Below, one piece after another: positions 1 through 11,033 of a DNA stretch of 64,000 nucleotides; the stretch's first letter is position 1, and each line of letters begins with the position of its first letter. A model generated the notes under the pieces. That model ran no database searches, was not told where the DNA came from, and saw nothing but the letters and a program-made list of their open reading frames with translations. The translations under genes and the position numbers were made by a program. This stretch comes from Nymphaea colorata (taxonomy: Eukaryota > Streptophyta > Magnoliopsida > Nymphaeales > Nymphaeaceae), in contig NC_045140.1 of the NCBI RefSeq assembly GCF_008831285.2, forward strand, positions 26,368,131 to 26,432,130. The letters run 5' to 3'.

Positions 1-69
1 ATTTTATTTTTTTTATAAAAATAAATAATATTTTAGACTTTTTCTTTTTTTTACAATCTTTTATTTACC

Positions 70-205
70 CTCATAAAAAAACATGCTTCGAGCTAGACTC
101 GTTTAAGTTCGACTCGTAAGCGAGTTTGAACTGCTTATTTCATTAAACGAGTCGCGCTCGAGTTAACGAGTCGACTGGTTTAACTAATCGAGTCGACTGG
201 GTACC
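70..205. repeat. Dispersed CGAGTCGAC/GCTCGAG-rich repeat fragment
   Basis: The stretch is built of short iterations of ACTCG/CGAGT and GCTCGAG motifs, very different from the AT-rich sequence around it. The same vocabulary recurs at 785-970 and 51.9-52.35 kb, so it is probably a scrap of one dispersed transposon family. There is no coding potential. Confidence 0.5.
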
Positions 206-784
206 ATAACATGTACAAGGAGTACCGAGATACTACACTCAATGGAGCGAGCTGTAGAACAGATGTATGATGAGATGGCTTCTCGTCATGTGTGAGGTTC
301 CCATGTATCCAAATAATCAAAACTGCAACTGTGCCTGCCAAACTTTGCAAGAGAGAGAGAGAGCACCAAACAGTTTCATGATTCTAAAATTAAGTTCCCG
401 TTGGTGTATAACCAGAAAGTTGAAGACCACGTTCAAGGCTTCCAGGCCTAACTTGTTCATGTAGTTTAACAAGGCTGGTTTGAGAAAACATTCTAGGGGT
501 GGAACTATTTCTGTCGAATTGTTGAATCTTTCAAAAAGCTTGGCTTGAGCATTGAAAATGCTTGGCTTGAACAGTAATTGGTGAGCAGAGTGGAGTACAA
601 GTTGGAGCTCCTGGTGGATTTTGAAATTCATATTATTTTAGGACCTCTTATTATTTTGTCAACTCAAATAAAACCTCTTATTATTATTATTTTTTTAAGT
701 TGAGGTTTTTTCAGGAAATCATAGGCAAAAAATAATTCTGAGGATAAACATTAATGAGACATTTGATTTTCTTGGTAACGACTT

Positions 785-970
785 AATCGACCATTAATCG
801 ATACCAAACGAGTTTATCAAGCCTTAATCGAGCTCGAGCTCGAGCTCAATAAGTAAGGATGAGTAGCTAAACGAGAGTTTAATCGAGTCAAGCTCGAGCT
901 CGTGTCTTACTTAGCCGAGCGGAGTTCGAGCTGACCGTGCTCTGGCTCAACTCGGCTCGTGTTCAGCCCA
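785..970. repeat. Copy of the GAGCTCGAG-rich repeat family
   Basis: It contains GAGCTCGAGCTCGAGCTC and two blocks nearly identical to sequence at 52.1-52.35 kb: AAACGAGTTT followed by a CAAGCCTTAATCGAG-like block, and a GAGCTGAC...GGCTCAACTC block in the same order. Shared order of distinct blocks implies common descent, not simple-sequence convergence. It is likely part of a non-autonomous hAT-like element. Confidence 0.6.
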
Positions 971-2646
971 CAACCCCAGTAAGCCGGTGAGTCTGGTCAC
1001 TCTCCTTCAATGAAAACCTTTTTTTTTTTTTGGGGGGTTCCATCGTTGCCGCATGGACCTCCAGACCCTCCCGCTTAACCGAACACGGGGTTCTGTGTTA
1101 AATCGCCAAACACGGAACGGGCAAGCTGGCCAATTTTCCGGCGGATCGACGACCAAAATAACGCGTGACTCACATAACGTGCGGGTTTGGTGATCGATCC
1201 TCACCAGACCAAAGGCCAAGTCTAGCCTTAATCATGCAGGAAGCATGATCTTTTGCTTTTATTCCTTTTTCATGGAAATTTCATGATGCGTATGACCAAT
1301 TCCTTACTGGTACCGCCGGAAATGTGTGTCTTAATTCGTAGTTAAGATCTTAGGACTCTGTTCCTTCCTTGTGTGAAAAATGTATTTTGTATTCAAACTT
1401 CAATATTTGGATATCACCATGCACGTGAAGCTGTACGAGCGTATACTGACATTGGATCTCGTGAATATTGCATGCTTCATGCAACATATATATTACTCGT
1501 AATGTGAGAGTACAACCCGGTGTTTCATTGCCGAAACAATGTTGTAATTGCTTGTTTGTTATTATTTTAACAATATTTTTGAAGTTTCTTGTTTTAATTA
1601 CATATATGTATATTATTTTAAATTTTAAATTATATGTAATAATTTTTTTTCAGCAAAATTCATGATTGGAAAAATTTCTCCATACAGACTCCTCCTGATG
1701 GTCACTCCCTCGGTGGGATTTGTGTTTGGAAAGGCAAATTCATTCCTTAGTTCTTTAACCATGTTTGTCAGCTTTATCATAATATGTATTTAACAAGACG
1801 AAAAGTTTTTGAAGTATTACACTCTCACAAAAACAAAAGCAAAAAACTTGTGTTTATTAGAAAGATGATGAAAAAGGCCTTCGTTTCTTTTTTGAAAAGA
1901 AGAAAAGAGCCTCTGCCCCAGCATAACATGCCTAAGACCTACTTACAATACATGGCTGGCTGCTGTTTTTGGGGTTTGTTTTTTTACGGATGTGCCTAGG
2001 GGATCTTTTGTCCCCAAATTTTGTTATATATTCCCATTTTATCGACACTTTGTGCCTTTAATTTATGCAATAAATAGTGAGTTAAAGACCTCGATAATGA
2101 CACCTCCATTAAAACAACACCTTTCACAACTGAAAAGCTCTGTACCAGAAAGCAAAAGTCCATCTAATAGTAACCACATGGCTCTCAGCCTGTAGAAAAA
2201 AGGATGTCAAATCCGCATGTCTCCAGTTCAAATCTCCAAGTAGATGACTTCATTTCCATGAGGCCGATTATATATGTATCTATATATATTAACCAACCAG
2301 AGCAATATTGTCTACTAATTTGATTACCACCGAAAGAGAAATCCTTACACAAGTTTGCCAAATTTCTGTATGTAATGTTGCGTAGATGATGCATAAGGAA
2401 TTGAAGAAGACATTTGTACGAAGGAAATAAAGTTATAAACCCTAGAATTCCTTCATTTCAACTAAGGAAATACATGCATGCAGCCATGCTATATATACAA
2501 AGTCTATATAAAGATTTCTTTTCTCATGACATGCAAATTGACAAGTCCGACAAAGTATGCTGTTCAAATACACTTGCTTTCACCACTCTCTTTCTAACTT
2601 TTCCTAACTTTAAGTTACTAGCCAGATATTGTCCTTACCATCTCTT
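971..2646. other. Intergenic, no gene seen
   Basis: AT-rich sequence with homopolymer runs and only short, chance-like reading frames. I see no family signature, splice-coherent exon series or structural RNA. Confidence 0.6.
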
Positions 2647-3087
2647 CTACTTTTGTTGATTCAATGACCCCATAAACAGGGGCTGACTCAAGATGCTGCT
2701 CCAGATGCAATCTGTGCCGTCCACATCGTCGCCGACGGCCGGCCACGAGTCCCCGGCGTCGAGGGCAGCCACCGCCGGGGCTATCCCGAACCCATTGTGG
2801 ACTGCGTGATCCGAGAAGAGCGAGGGAGGCACGGGAAAGAAGAGGCTTCCAGAATCCTTCAACCGTTCTTCTTCTTCTTCCTCTTCCCTGTGGCATGATG
2901 AGATGAAGTCATGCTGCCATGGGAATTCGAAAACGCTGAGTGGCTTGAAAAAACCGCCACCATCTTCAGAATTCGGTGAGATGTCTGAGCTCCCGGACGA
3001 TGGTTTCTTTCTGGACCCGTTCTCCACTTCCATGCCTTCGTGTTCCTCTCTTCCTCTTTTCCTGTTGTTGGTTTCTCCTCGCTCCAT
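2647..3087 (-). CDS. Small acidic hypothetical protein, 146 aa, single exon
   Basis: This is a complete ATG-to-stop frame. I do not recognise the family. The N-terminus (about residues 8-32) is rich in Arg/Lys/Glu and could hold a basic nuclear-import-like patch. A short hydrophobic-aromatic block (LSVFEFPW) follows near residue 52, then a run of glutamates near residue 68. The C-terminus carries a WSSIL-type motif just before the stop. Composition is that of a soluble, largely disordered plant nuclear or cytosolic protein. A TATA-like box (3192-3199) and a CT-rich leader lie at sensible distances upstream, which favours a real gene over chance. There is no signal peptide and no membrane segment. 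An intron-containing extension cannot be excluded. Confidence 0.55.
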   Translation of the reverse strand: MERGETNNRKRGREEHEGMEVENGSRKKPSSGSSDISPNSEDGGGFFKPLSVFEFPWQHDFISSCHREEEEEEERLKDSGSLFFPVPPSLFSDHAVHNGFGIAPAVAALDAGDSWPAVGDDVDGTDCIWSSILSQPLFMGSLNQQK

Positions 3088-3191
3088 TGAGAGATAGAGA
3101 GAGAGAGAGGGCGAAGTCTTTCTGTTGATGTAGCGTTACGCACGATGGTGGTGGTGATAATAACAAGTGAAACGAAAGAATGAGTATCGTG

Positions 3192-3199
3192 TTATATAA
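3192..3199 (-). promoter_or_regulatory. TATA box of the 146-aa gene
   Basis: TTATATAA read on the minus strand, about 105 bases upstream of the ATG at 3087. The intervening leader contains a CT-repeat (GAGA on the plus strand, about 3092-3110), common in plant core promoters. Confidence 0.45.
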
Positions 3200-3299
3200 G
3201 AGACACCTAGAAAGAGATGGAGAAAGGTGTCTAATATGAGTGAACTCAAACAACACGCCAATAAAACAAACGGAAGAGGGAGGAGGGGCCGCGGCCTCA

Positions 3300-4890
3300 C
3301 GCTCGACCTGTTGCAGCCTGTCGAAGCCTTTTCCTTCCCTCCTTCGTGTCGGTGGTCAAGATCTCGAAACCAACTGGGGCCGCTGCCGATTCAACAGATT
3401 GAACGTTTGGCTTCAACGCGTGTTGCCGGAATCTTACGCCACGAGTCCTTCAAGATTAATTCTTCTTCTTTTGCTCTGTTTATCATTGGTTCGATCTCCG
3501 CTCCCTTATCGATAACCATTTAGTTGCGTGGTGGCGCTTTTTCAGATAAAGATAAGCAAAAGAAAGAAGATGACAACGAACTTTTGGTGAAAGTTACTGA
3601 CAAGGTTTCGGTTGGAGGAAAGGTTGAACCTTCACGCTCTTTAGATCTCGAGTCCTCACACTTTCGGCATTCAAGGGTCAGGAGTTTCTCCGCCCCCCGC
3701 CACCAGCTAGGTTGGAGGTTGCGCAATTTCAGTGAGACCATTTTAATGAAGTTCACAAAATTACGTTCATCATCCACCAGGTTCATGAGCTGTTTGGTAA
3801 TGAAAATAATTTACAATTATTTTCTAAATATATCTTAAAACTTAAAAGCAGATTCATGAAACAGCTATAAACGACCTTCTCTCTCAAGGCAGCCGAGCCC
3901 TTCGTGAGAGGGAGATGAGTCCATTGGCACATCCTTTTTTGAAAAGATGCAAGTTCTGTATGACTAATTTTTGTTTTTGTTAAGTGTTCATGACTTAAAA
4001 AACAATCTAACTAAATAAATGGATGAGGCAAATAGTTGGTGGGTGCAATCTTTATAATTTATTTAACAAATAACAAGATTTAAGTCACATCATCTCCATG
4101 CCTAAAGAGAAAAACCAAATACATAAAGAAGTAACGGCTTACGATTGATCAAAGTCTCAGGAGTTAAAAGTTCATGCATGATTTTATTTCTTAAAAATGT
4201 GAACTAAACTCTGGTTGGACCAAGCCCGGAACGCAGTTTCATACATATATGTCAGCGTGGCGTTATGGAGACACTCGATAGAAGAAACTTGTGAGAAACC
4301 TGCATCGCCGGAATCTTCCTGCCGTCTGATCTGAAATAGTCGATCAGATTCTTTTTCTTTTGCTTTTTCAACTAAAATGCTGAAGATACAACTTACATAG
4401 CTAGCCACCGCTTCTTCAAGACAACGAAGGATTTAAAAGAAACAGAGTGCAACTACACAGAATTTGTTGACTTTGGTTACAGCATTCCATTGCGGACAAT
4501 GAAGAAGACAGGCCATCGCTTTACATGTTCCTTTCGAGTGTATCAACACAGTCAAGTCGAGTCAAAGCCTTTCTCTGCTTCTCGTCCGTTTTCTTGGACA
4601 CCGAACTTCCAAACAAGATGGAAAATCCAAACACTGTATCCGAGTGACGTCTATTAAATTTGTATTTTATTATTTATTAAAAAATATTTTTTATTTTATT
4701 TTTCTAAGTTGACAGCCGATTCAATTGAATCTGTCACCAGCCTCACCAATTTCGTTTAATAACAGAATTTTAGTTAAGCATTTTTTTTGGGACTCACTAG
4801 CAGTTTTCCAAACCACAGGCACAAAGACATTTTCTTGTTTTGTTGAGTGATATATTTTGTTTGTTTCAAAGTGGGTTTTTTTTTTTTTTT
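3300..4890. other. Intergenic, no gene supported
   Basis: Several overlapping frames of about 90-105 codons exist at 3227-3838 on both strands, but none shows a family motif or exon logic. The rest is AT-rich. Confidence 0.5.
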
Positions 4891-5460
4891 TTACTCTTTC
4901 AATTTTGCCCATTTTTCTTTTTGACATTTTCATCTTAAAATGTACTTGAATATATAATACCCACCTCAAGTTTGTTTGTATATTAGCCAATTTTGATACT
5001 TTTGAGCTTAAACCTTTTAAGGGTCGGTTTGGCAAACGAAACAATTTTCATAAATATAACATGAAGATTGAAGACAGATTCGTGAAAACACTATAAAAAA
5101 TAATCTAAGAATTTTCAAAGTTTGAAGCAAGTTTATGAAACAACATTAGTGGTAATGATGTGTTATCGTTCAAACTTCCGCTGTTTTTTTATACTCTTTT
5201 AATTTTGCCCATTTTTCTTTTCATTTCAAGGACATTTTTATCTTAAAATTTACTTGAATATGTAATACCCACCTCTAATTTGTTTGTATATAGCCAATTT
5301 TGATACTTTTAGGCTTAAACCTGAAGGGTCAGTTTGGCAAACGAAACAATTTTTGTAAAAATTGAAGACAGACTCATCAAACACCATAAAAAATCATCTA
5401 CGAATTAACTTCAAAGTTTGAAGCAAGTTTATGGAAAAACATTGATGGTAATGAAGTGTT
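4891..5460 (+). repeat. Tandem direct duplication, about 300-bp unit
   Basis: The block starting TACTCTTT(C/T)AATTTTGCCC at 4891 is repeated from 5191 at roughly 80-85% similarity by eye. Landmarks kept in order include TACTTGAATAT, AATACCCACCTC, CCAATTTTGATACTTTT, TTTGGCAAACGAAACAATTTT and TTTGAAGCAAGTTTATG. Each copy follows or ends in a poly-T run. It is not coding. Confidence 0.8.
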
Positions 5461-8400
5461 TTTTTTTTTTTAATTTTTTGGAGAAATAAAAAAACCTAAC
5501 AAAAAGGCGCTTACTTAAAAAAATAAAAATTAAAAATCTCAGTGCCATATTGCTGGAGCTGGACTTATTTAAGTGAATAAGTTCCATTTCTTACTTGAAC
5601 TTCACTGCTTGTAAGCACCTTACGGCAGTTATTAAACATATAAAATTTTTATACTTTTGTAAATCACTTTTTAAAGTTAATAAGCCTTAATTTTTTCACT
5701 TCTAGTAGGACTAGCAGATATTTAAATTAACTTTTGACAGCAATATATAGGTCCTAATATCTTACAGCTTGTCAGCAAAATTTCGGGAAATATTATAAAA
5801 TGCAAAATCGTGAGTCACACTTTTCATTCATAGTTAAATGAAATAAATCCTAAACCATATGATTTCAACTGGATTTGGATGTGTCATGCCTATCCTTTCA
5901 TAAACAATTTATTGGATTCGAATTTTTGATACACTACTAAATTATCAATAAATGATATGTTGGTGCGGGTCCGGATGATACTGGATCTGACCCAGCTCTG
6001 ACACCTGGCTCTCGCTCATAACCGAGGAGCGTGAAAATAATTTGTCGAGATTTGGTAATTAAGTCAACGTCGCCCTTGCTCTTTTGAGCTGGGAAATGAT
6101 GACATTTTGAGATTTTTATATTCTCCAACAGCTCTTTACCGAATTAAATATACATCACTAATTCAGATCGAACATTTTTTATTGATTAGGTTACGAGAAT
6201 CAATCGTATTAAAACCTCATTTCTTGCGGAATTTCAAGAAAGAATATTTGAATATTTGTGATTGATCAATCTACTAGCACTAATCCTCTTAAAATCCCAT
6301 CTTTTGGAATTCCAGCAACTTAGCTTTCAACTAATAATATATTATATTGAAATTCATAATTGGCAAAATCGTGACTCGGATTCGGACTCGAACAGCAGAT
6401 GACTAGGTCATTGGGTTAAGAGTTGACTCATTAATTTTTGTCAAATATTCAAATAACCTAACTGTAAATCATTGTAGTTGAATCAACGAGATGGAAGCGA
6501 GTCAAGATCGAGTCGAGTCGAGTCAGGAGCGAGCGGGACCGAGCAGACCACCAACTACTGTGAATGAGCAAGAGCACAGTTCAAAATTTAGTTCTTGAAC
6601 CGAATCGGCAGGGCTGCTAACTTGATGGATCGGCTCATTGAATTAATTTAAATTTTACTTTTAATAACTGAATGAAAAATACATAGACATTTATAAAAAC
6701 AAGAAATATATTTCAAACAATAAAAGCCGACACGTCGCACCCTCAATGGGACCATCGATTTGGATCAAGGTGGACATAATGCCAGTGCAATCAATGGAAA
6801 TAAATGAGTTGCTGACTCAGGCAGGGAAGGGAGAGAACTTAAAAAAAATAAATATTTTAACAAAAAGCATACTTCTCTAATCTCTTCTTCAAAGAAATAG
6901 CACCAAGATACTCATGTTTTAAGCTAACATATTTTAGCCGGTTAAATAAATATGTACCAAATTCTTCTTCTTTATTTCTTTATCGATAAAAGTTAAGTTG
7001 CTTCTTATAAAAAATTCAAGAAAAAAAATATTAAAAAAAACCCGCTTCAATTATGATGTGCATAAAGCAAGTGAAGGGCAGCAATGATTTCTTCTAAAAT
7101 GGATGTCACATTGTGGACTCCAATCGATTTAGTGGCGCACTGTCAAGGGCTTTAATTTTATTGCATCCTAGAGTGTCTGTTTAACCATTGCTTGCTTATT
7201 AAAAGGAATTAAAAAATGTCACGGTGCCGTCAGCCGTGAGGCGCGCTAAGTTTACTAAGGAAATTAAAAAAAAAACTATTAAAAATGAGAAATGACAGAA
7301 TTTCTAAATTATTTATTGGCGAAAGCCGTCTATCTGAAAAGGCTATTAATTAAACAGCAGCGAAGTTATTAAAAATTTTTAAAGGGCACCTGAGAAAACC
7401 TGTTCAGAAATATCAAATATAAAAACAAAAAGTTTTTTAGAGTTCTTGTGGGCAATTGTCCATCCCTAAACCACACCTGTCTTTGTCTTTGTCCCTGCTA
7501 CTAAAGTATGTTAAAGTCTATTATGAAATATAAATTGGTCTTTTGGTTGTCATATGTCTTTTTTTCAAAAATAACACTTTGGAAATCATCAATCAGGTTG
7601 ATCAGACAACTTATTTACATTTTACATAACGCAACAACCTTACATATCATGAATTGCGTTGTTAACCAATGAAGATTCAAATCAAAGTCGGGCTCATATC
7701 TGATTAGAGAACTACAATTTAAGCATTTTATGCACATCCAAGCTAATGAAACCGAAAAACTAGGCCTTAAGGGCTATAGGCATATGCATGTGCATTATAT
7801 TTCGTTTCTTCTTCAAATTGGAGCCTTGTGATTGAAGCCCTGATTGGAAATATACAAGACCATCTTACGTGAAGATCCCACTTTACAAGATATTAGTTAC
7901 GTGAACGTGAAGACTTCGTTGTTTAATGCAAAAATGACGCATCGGATTCAAGCTTTAGAGAAACTCTTTATGTTTGAGGAGGGGAAACGTGTATCTCATA
8001 CCAACCCATCATCAGAGAACAAAGATTTTAAAAGCAAATTCCTTCCTTTTTCCCTCTGCGCTTCCTTTCCAGCATTCAACGACGTTCTCAACCTTTGTTT
8101 ACACACCAAAATTGAAATCTGTTCCCTTTCAATTGAATAGGGAAGCTGCAGATATCCTTTTGTTATGTCACTCGATGATGGAAATGCAAGATTCAAATAA
8201 AATAAGCGTACGCTTTTGGAGTAAAATTGTGAACAAAGTAGACCTTTTCAAGGGAAGGAAAGAATAGAGAAGGTCTCCTTGGCTAAAAATTAGGGTTTAT
8301 CCTAATTGGCTTGATACTCAAGATAAGTGCTCCAAGGGACTCTCTAGTGATAAAAGAACAGTTTGTAACTGTTCCATGAATATGAATATGGCCGAAAAAA

Positions 8401-10540
8401 TTGGGGCAGACTTATGGAACCGTTGTTAAAGCGTTCAATGAATATGCTTCAATATTTAGAGTATATTCATTAAAAGGTTACAAATTGTTCCATTTACCAA
8501 ACATGCCCTAAGAGTTATAAAATACTCAGAGCATACTACTATGTTTGATTCTTTCCAAAGTTAAACCTCGAAGAGCGAACCCCAAAGTGCATATTGCAAC
8601 TAGTAAGAAAAGCGAATCTAGTGATCGAACCTAGCAGCAAATTCCTCTCCAGCCGATACAAAAATCGTGCACCTTGTGGTCTCTGCAATATTTGATACTC
8701 GATCTGATTCTTATGATTTCTCGCTCAAATTTGGTGCCTAGAGACAAATTAACCTGAATTCACTAATGTGTTTTGCATGACTTGTCTTGTCTTCTCTAGT
8801 GGCGTAGGCACATGTGGGCAGGTGTCCGCAGTAGCATAGGCACATGTAGGCAGGTGTCGGCAGTCGCTCACATAAACCTATAGAAACTACCTCATAGTTA
8901 TTTGCTTATTTATATGTTGGTAGAAGAGCTTAAAACTTCTTGTTTTAATGTCTTTAAATTTGAATTTTTTTTTGTTTGCCACTCCACTCCACTGGATTTC
9001 ATGTATCTTTTTTCTTTGGGGGATGACCAAGAATGTAGTAGTGGAGCCAACAATTTTTGGTGGAATGACGCGAGCATACAAACTCTTCAAGAAATTTGGG
9101 ACCATTTCAAATATACATTATGGTAGCTAAAGGCACCAATATATAATAAATAAATCGTATGGGCCCATTATCACTGTCATCATGCTAGTGGAGAATGAAG
9201 GATCACTAGTCAGAAATCTCAACACAAGTTTGATTTTAAAAAGTAATACGATTATGTAGCTGGGTTTCAAAGCGTGATATTTACTTACATCAGCTTCTTA
9301 TTTTTATATGATTCATATTTTTTTTATCGGTAATTTGTATGTTTCGTATATTTCATGAGCTGTCTGTATTGGCACTGTTGCCTCATTGTATACGGCAGTT
9401 ATTGTTTCATTTATGTAGATCCAAATTCTTAAAGAAAAAGCAAAAAAGCAAACAAAGATTAATGAAAAAGCTTATAGCATTTACTTCATGTGCTAAAGTT
9501 AAGTTGAGTCTGACATGTGGTATAGTTAATTGTGCATGCAAACAAGGTGAATTAATTATTATGAGAATGAGCAAATGACTAGATCTAACATTTGGTTGTC
9601 CAAGTCCATAATCGATTTCACTTATGCATTGACGGCATTTTTCTTCGAAAAATTTCTTGCACTCGGCCCGCTTTTTTTACTATAATTTTGAAAAAGTTCA
9701 CTTTTTATAATTTCTTTTTAATCAAAGACATACTTTTCATAAAAGGTATCAAATAAAACTTACTAAACTGATAAGAATGTAATTTAATAATAAAAAAATT
9801 ATTAAAAATTTCAGGTAAAGTTTTCCGTTTCTTAAGTCAAATAAAATTCTCTTCAAGCTCTAAAATCGATATTTATCGTAATAGGAAATCCATAAAAAAC
9901 AATTCTTGTTTAAATTATAGGCACAATGTATTGTAGGCCCGAAAACGAAATTCTCTCTTCCCTACAACTGGAATGAAGGTGTTGGAAATGTCGAATTAGA
10001 CAAGTTTGCGATTATGAAATGTGTCCCATCAAACAAATTATTTAACGGTCCAATTTTTTCCGTTATTTCAGAAACCGGTCTTTAATTTTTTCTCCATTTC
10101 CTGAAATAGGGCCACGATTTTTCTTCTGAATCTAGTCAAACAAGAGCATGCTGTCGATGAATTGAATCGAAATTTAAATGGTCATCTTGATCCGTTTATG
10201 GCAACAAATAGGTAATTTTCAACACCAAAAAAGACTGAAAATCTTATCCCATTCTTATATAAGCTGCAGATTGGCCGTCTTTAGTAGCCACATATCAGAA
10301 AATGAGGCCACATGCCGGCTCCTGGAGTGAGGCACTTTTTAGAATTTCAGGATAAATGAGGCCCGTAAATGGAATTTGTTGCTTGGTAGTGGGAGGGAAA
10401 AGGTGAGGCCGTGGACCAACCAGGAGCTGGCGCTCATCACGGCACCTATCACCGACAGTTTCTGCCGACGGAACGCTACTCCATACGGTATACGTACTTA
10501 TACGATATACGTATTTCTATCCATACGACTTAGTAATATA
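5461..10540. other. Long intergenic region, mostly featureless
   Basis: AT-rich DNA with no supportable gene. Minor items are a GAGTCGAG-type run at 6490-6545 and a short direct repeat of about 28 bp at 8803-8866 (GCATAGGCACATGTAGGCAGG-like unit). Frames near 7844-8267 and 8887-9130 are under 100 codons and lack any recognisable motif. Confidence 0.5.
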
Positions 10541-10543
10541 CGG

Positions 10544-10840
10544 TGACGTGGCAGACCTAGCCCGTCTCAACGGTCGCCCATCTCTGAGGTGGCTGAATCG
10601 ACGATGGCACGTTGTTCGCCGCCGACAACGCTGGTGAAGGTGAACCGGATCAGATCGGTACGCGGGCCGAACCCCGATGGGTGATAAAAGCGGATCGCCG
10701 TTCTTGGGCCTTGATCTCGGGGTTACGGATCAATACCAGCGTTCCCCGAGGACCGGATCCGACTGGCTTTGCCTCGGCCAGCTAAAGAGAGAGAGAGAGA
10801 GAGGGGGGAGAAAGAAATGATGCAGTCCAAGAATATAAGC
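10544..10840 (+). promoter_or_regulatory. Putative GAUT4 promoter elements
   Basis: TGACGTGGCA at 10544-10553 matches the ACGT core bound by plant bZIP factors (G-box/C-box hybrid). A TATA-like AATATAAG lies at 10832-10839, about 200 bases before the GAUT4 ATG, next to GA repeats (about 10783-10802 and 10855-10868). The assignment rests on position and short motifs only. Confidence 0.3.
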
Positions 10841-11033
10841 GCCTCGTGCGGAGGAGGGAGAGAGAGATAGCCGGAGGAGGAGGGAGGAGAAAGCGGTTTT
10901 GTGAAGCGGTTTTCAGGTGGATCCGTTCCGTACAATGACTGGTTTCGGCTTCAGGGCGAGTAGCTTCTAGTGGAGGACAGGAGGCCGCGGGCGCCTCTGA
11001 GGCGGGGAGAATAGGAGAGGAAAGGCAGGAAGG

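Noticed and set aside
3227-3838. Plus-strand frames of about 90-105 codons opposite or next to the 2.6-3.1 kb gene
   Set aside because: Overlapping in several frames, no motif, and partly over the promoter of the minus-strand gene.
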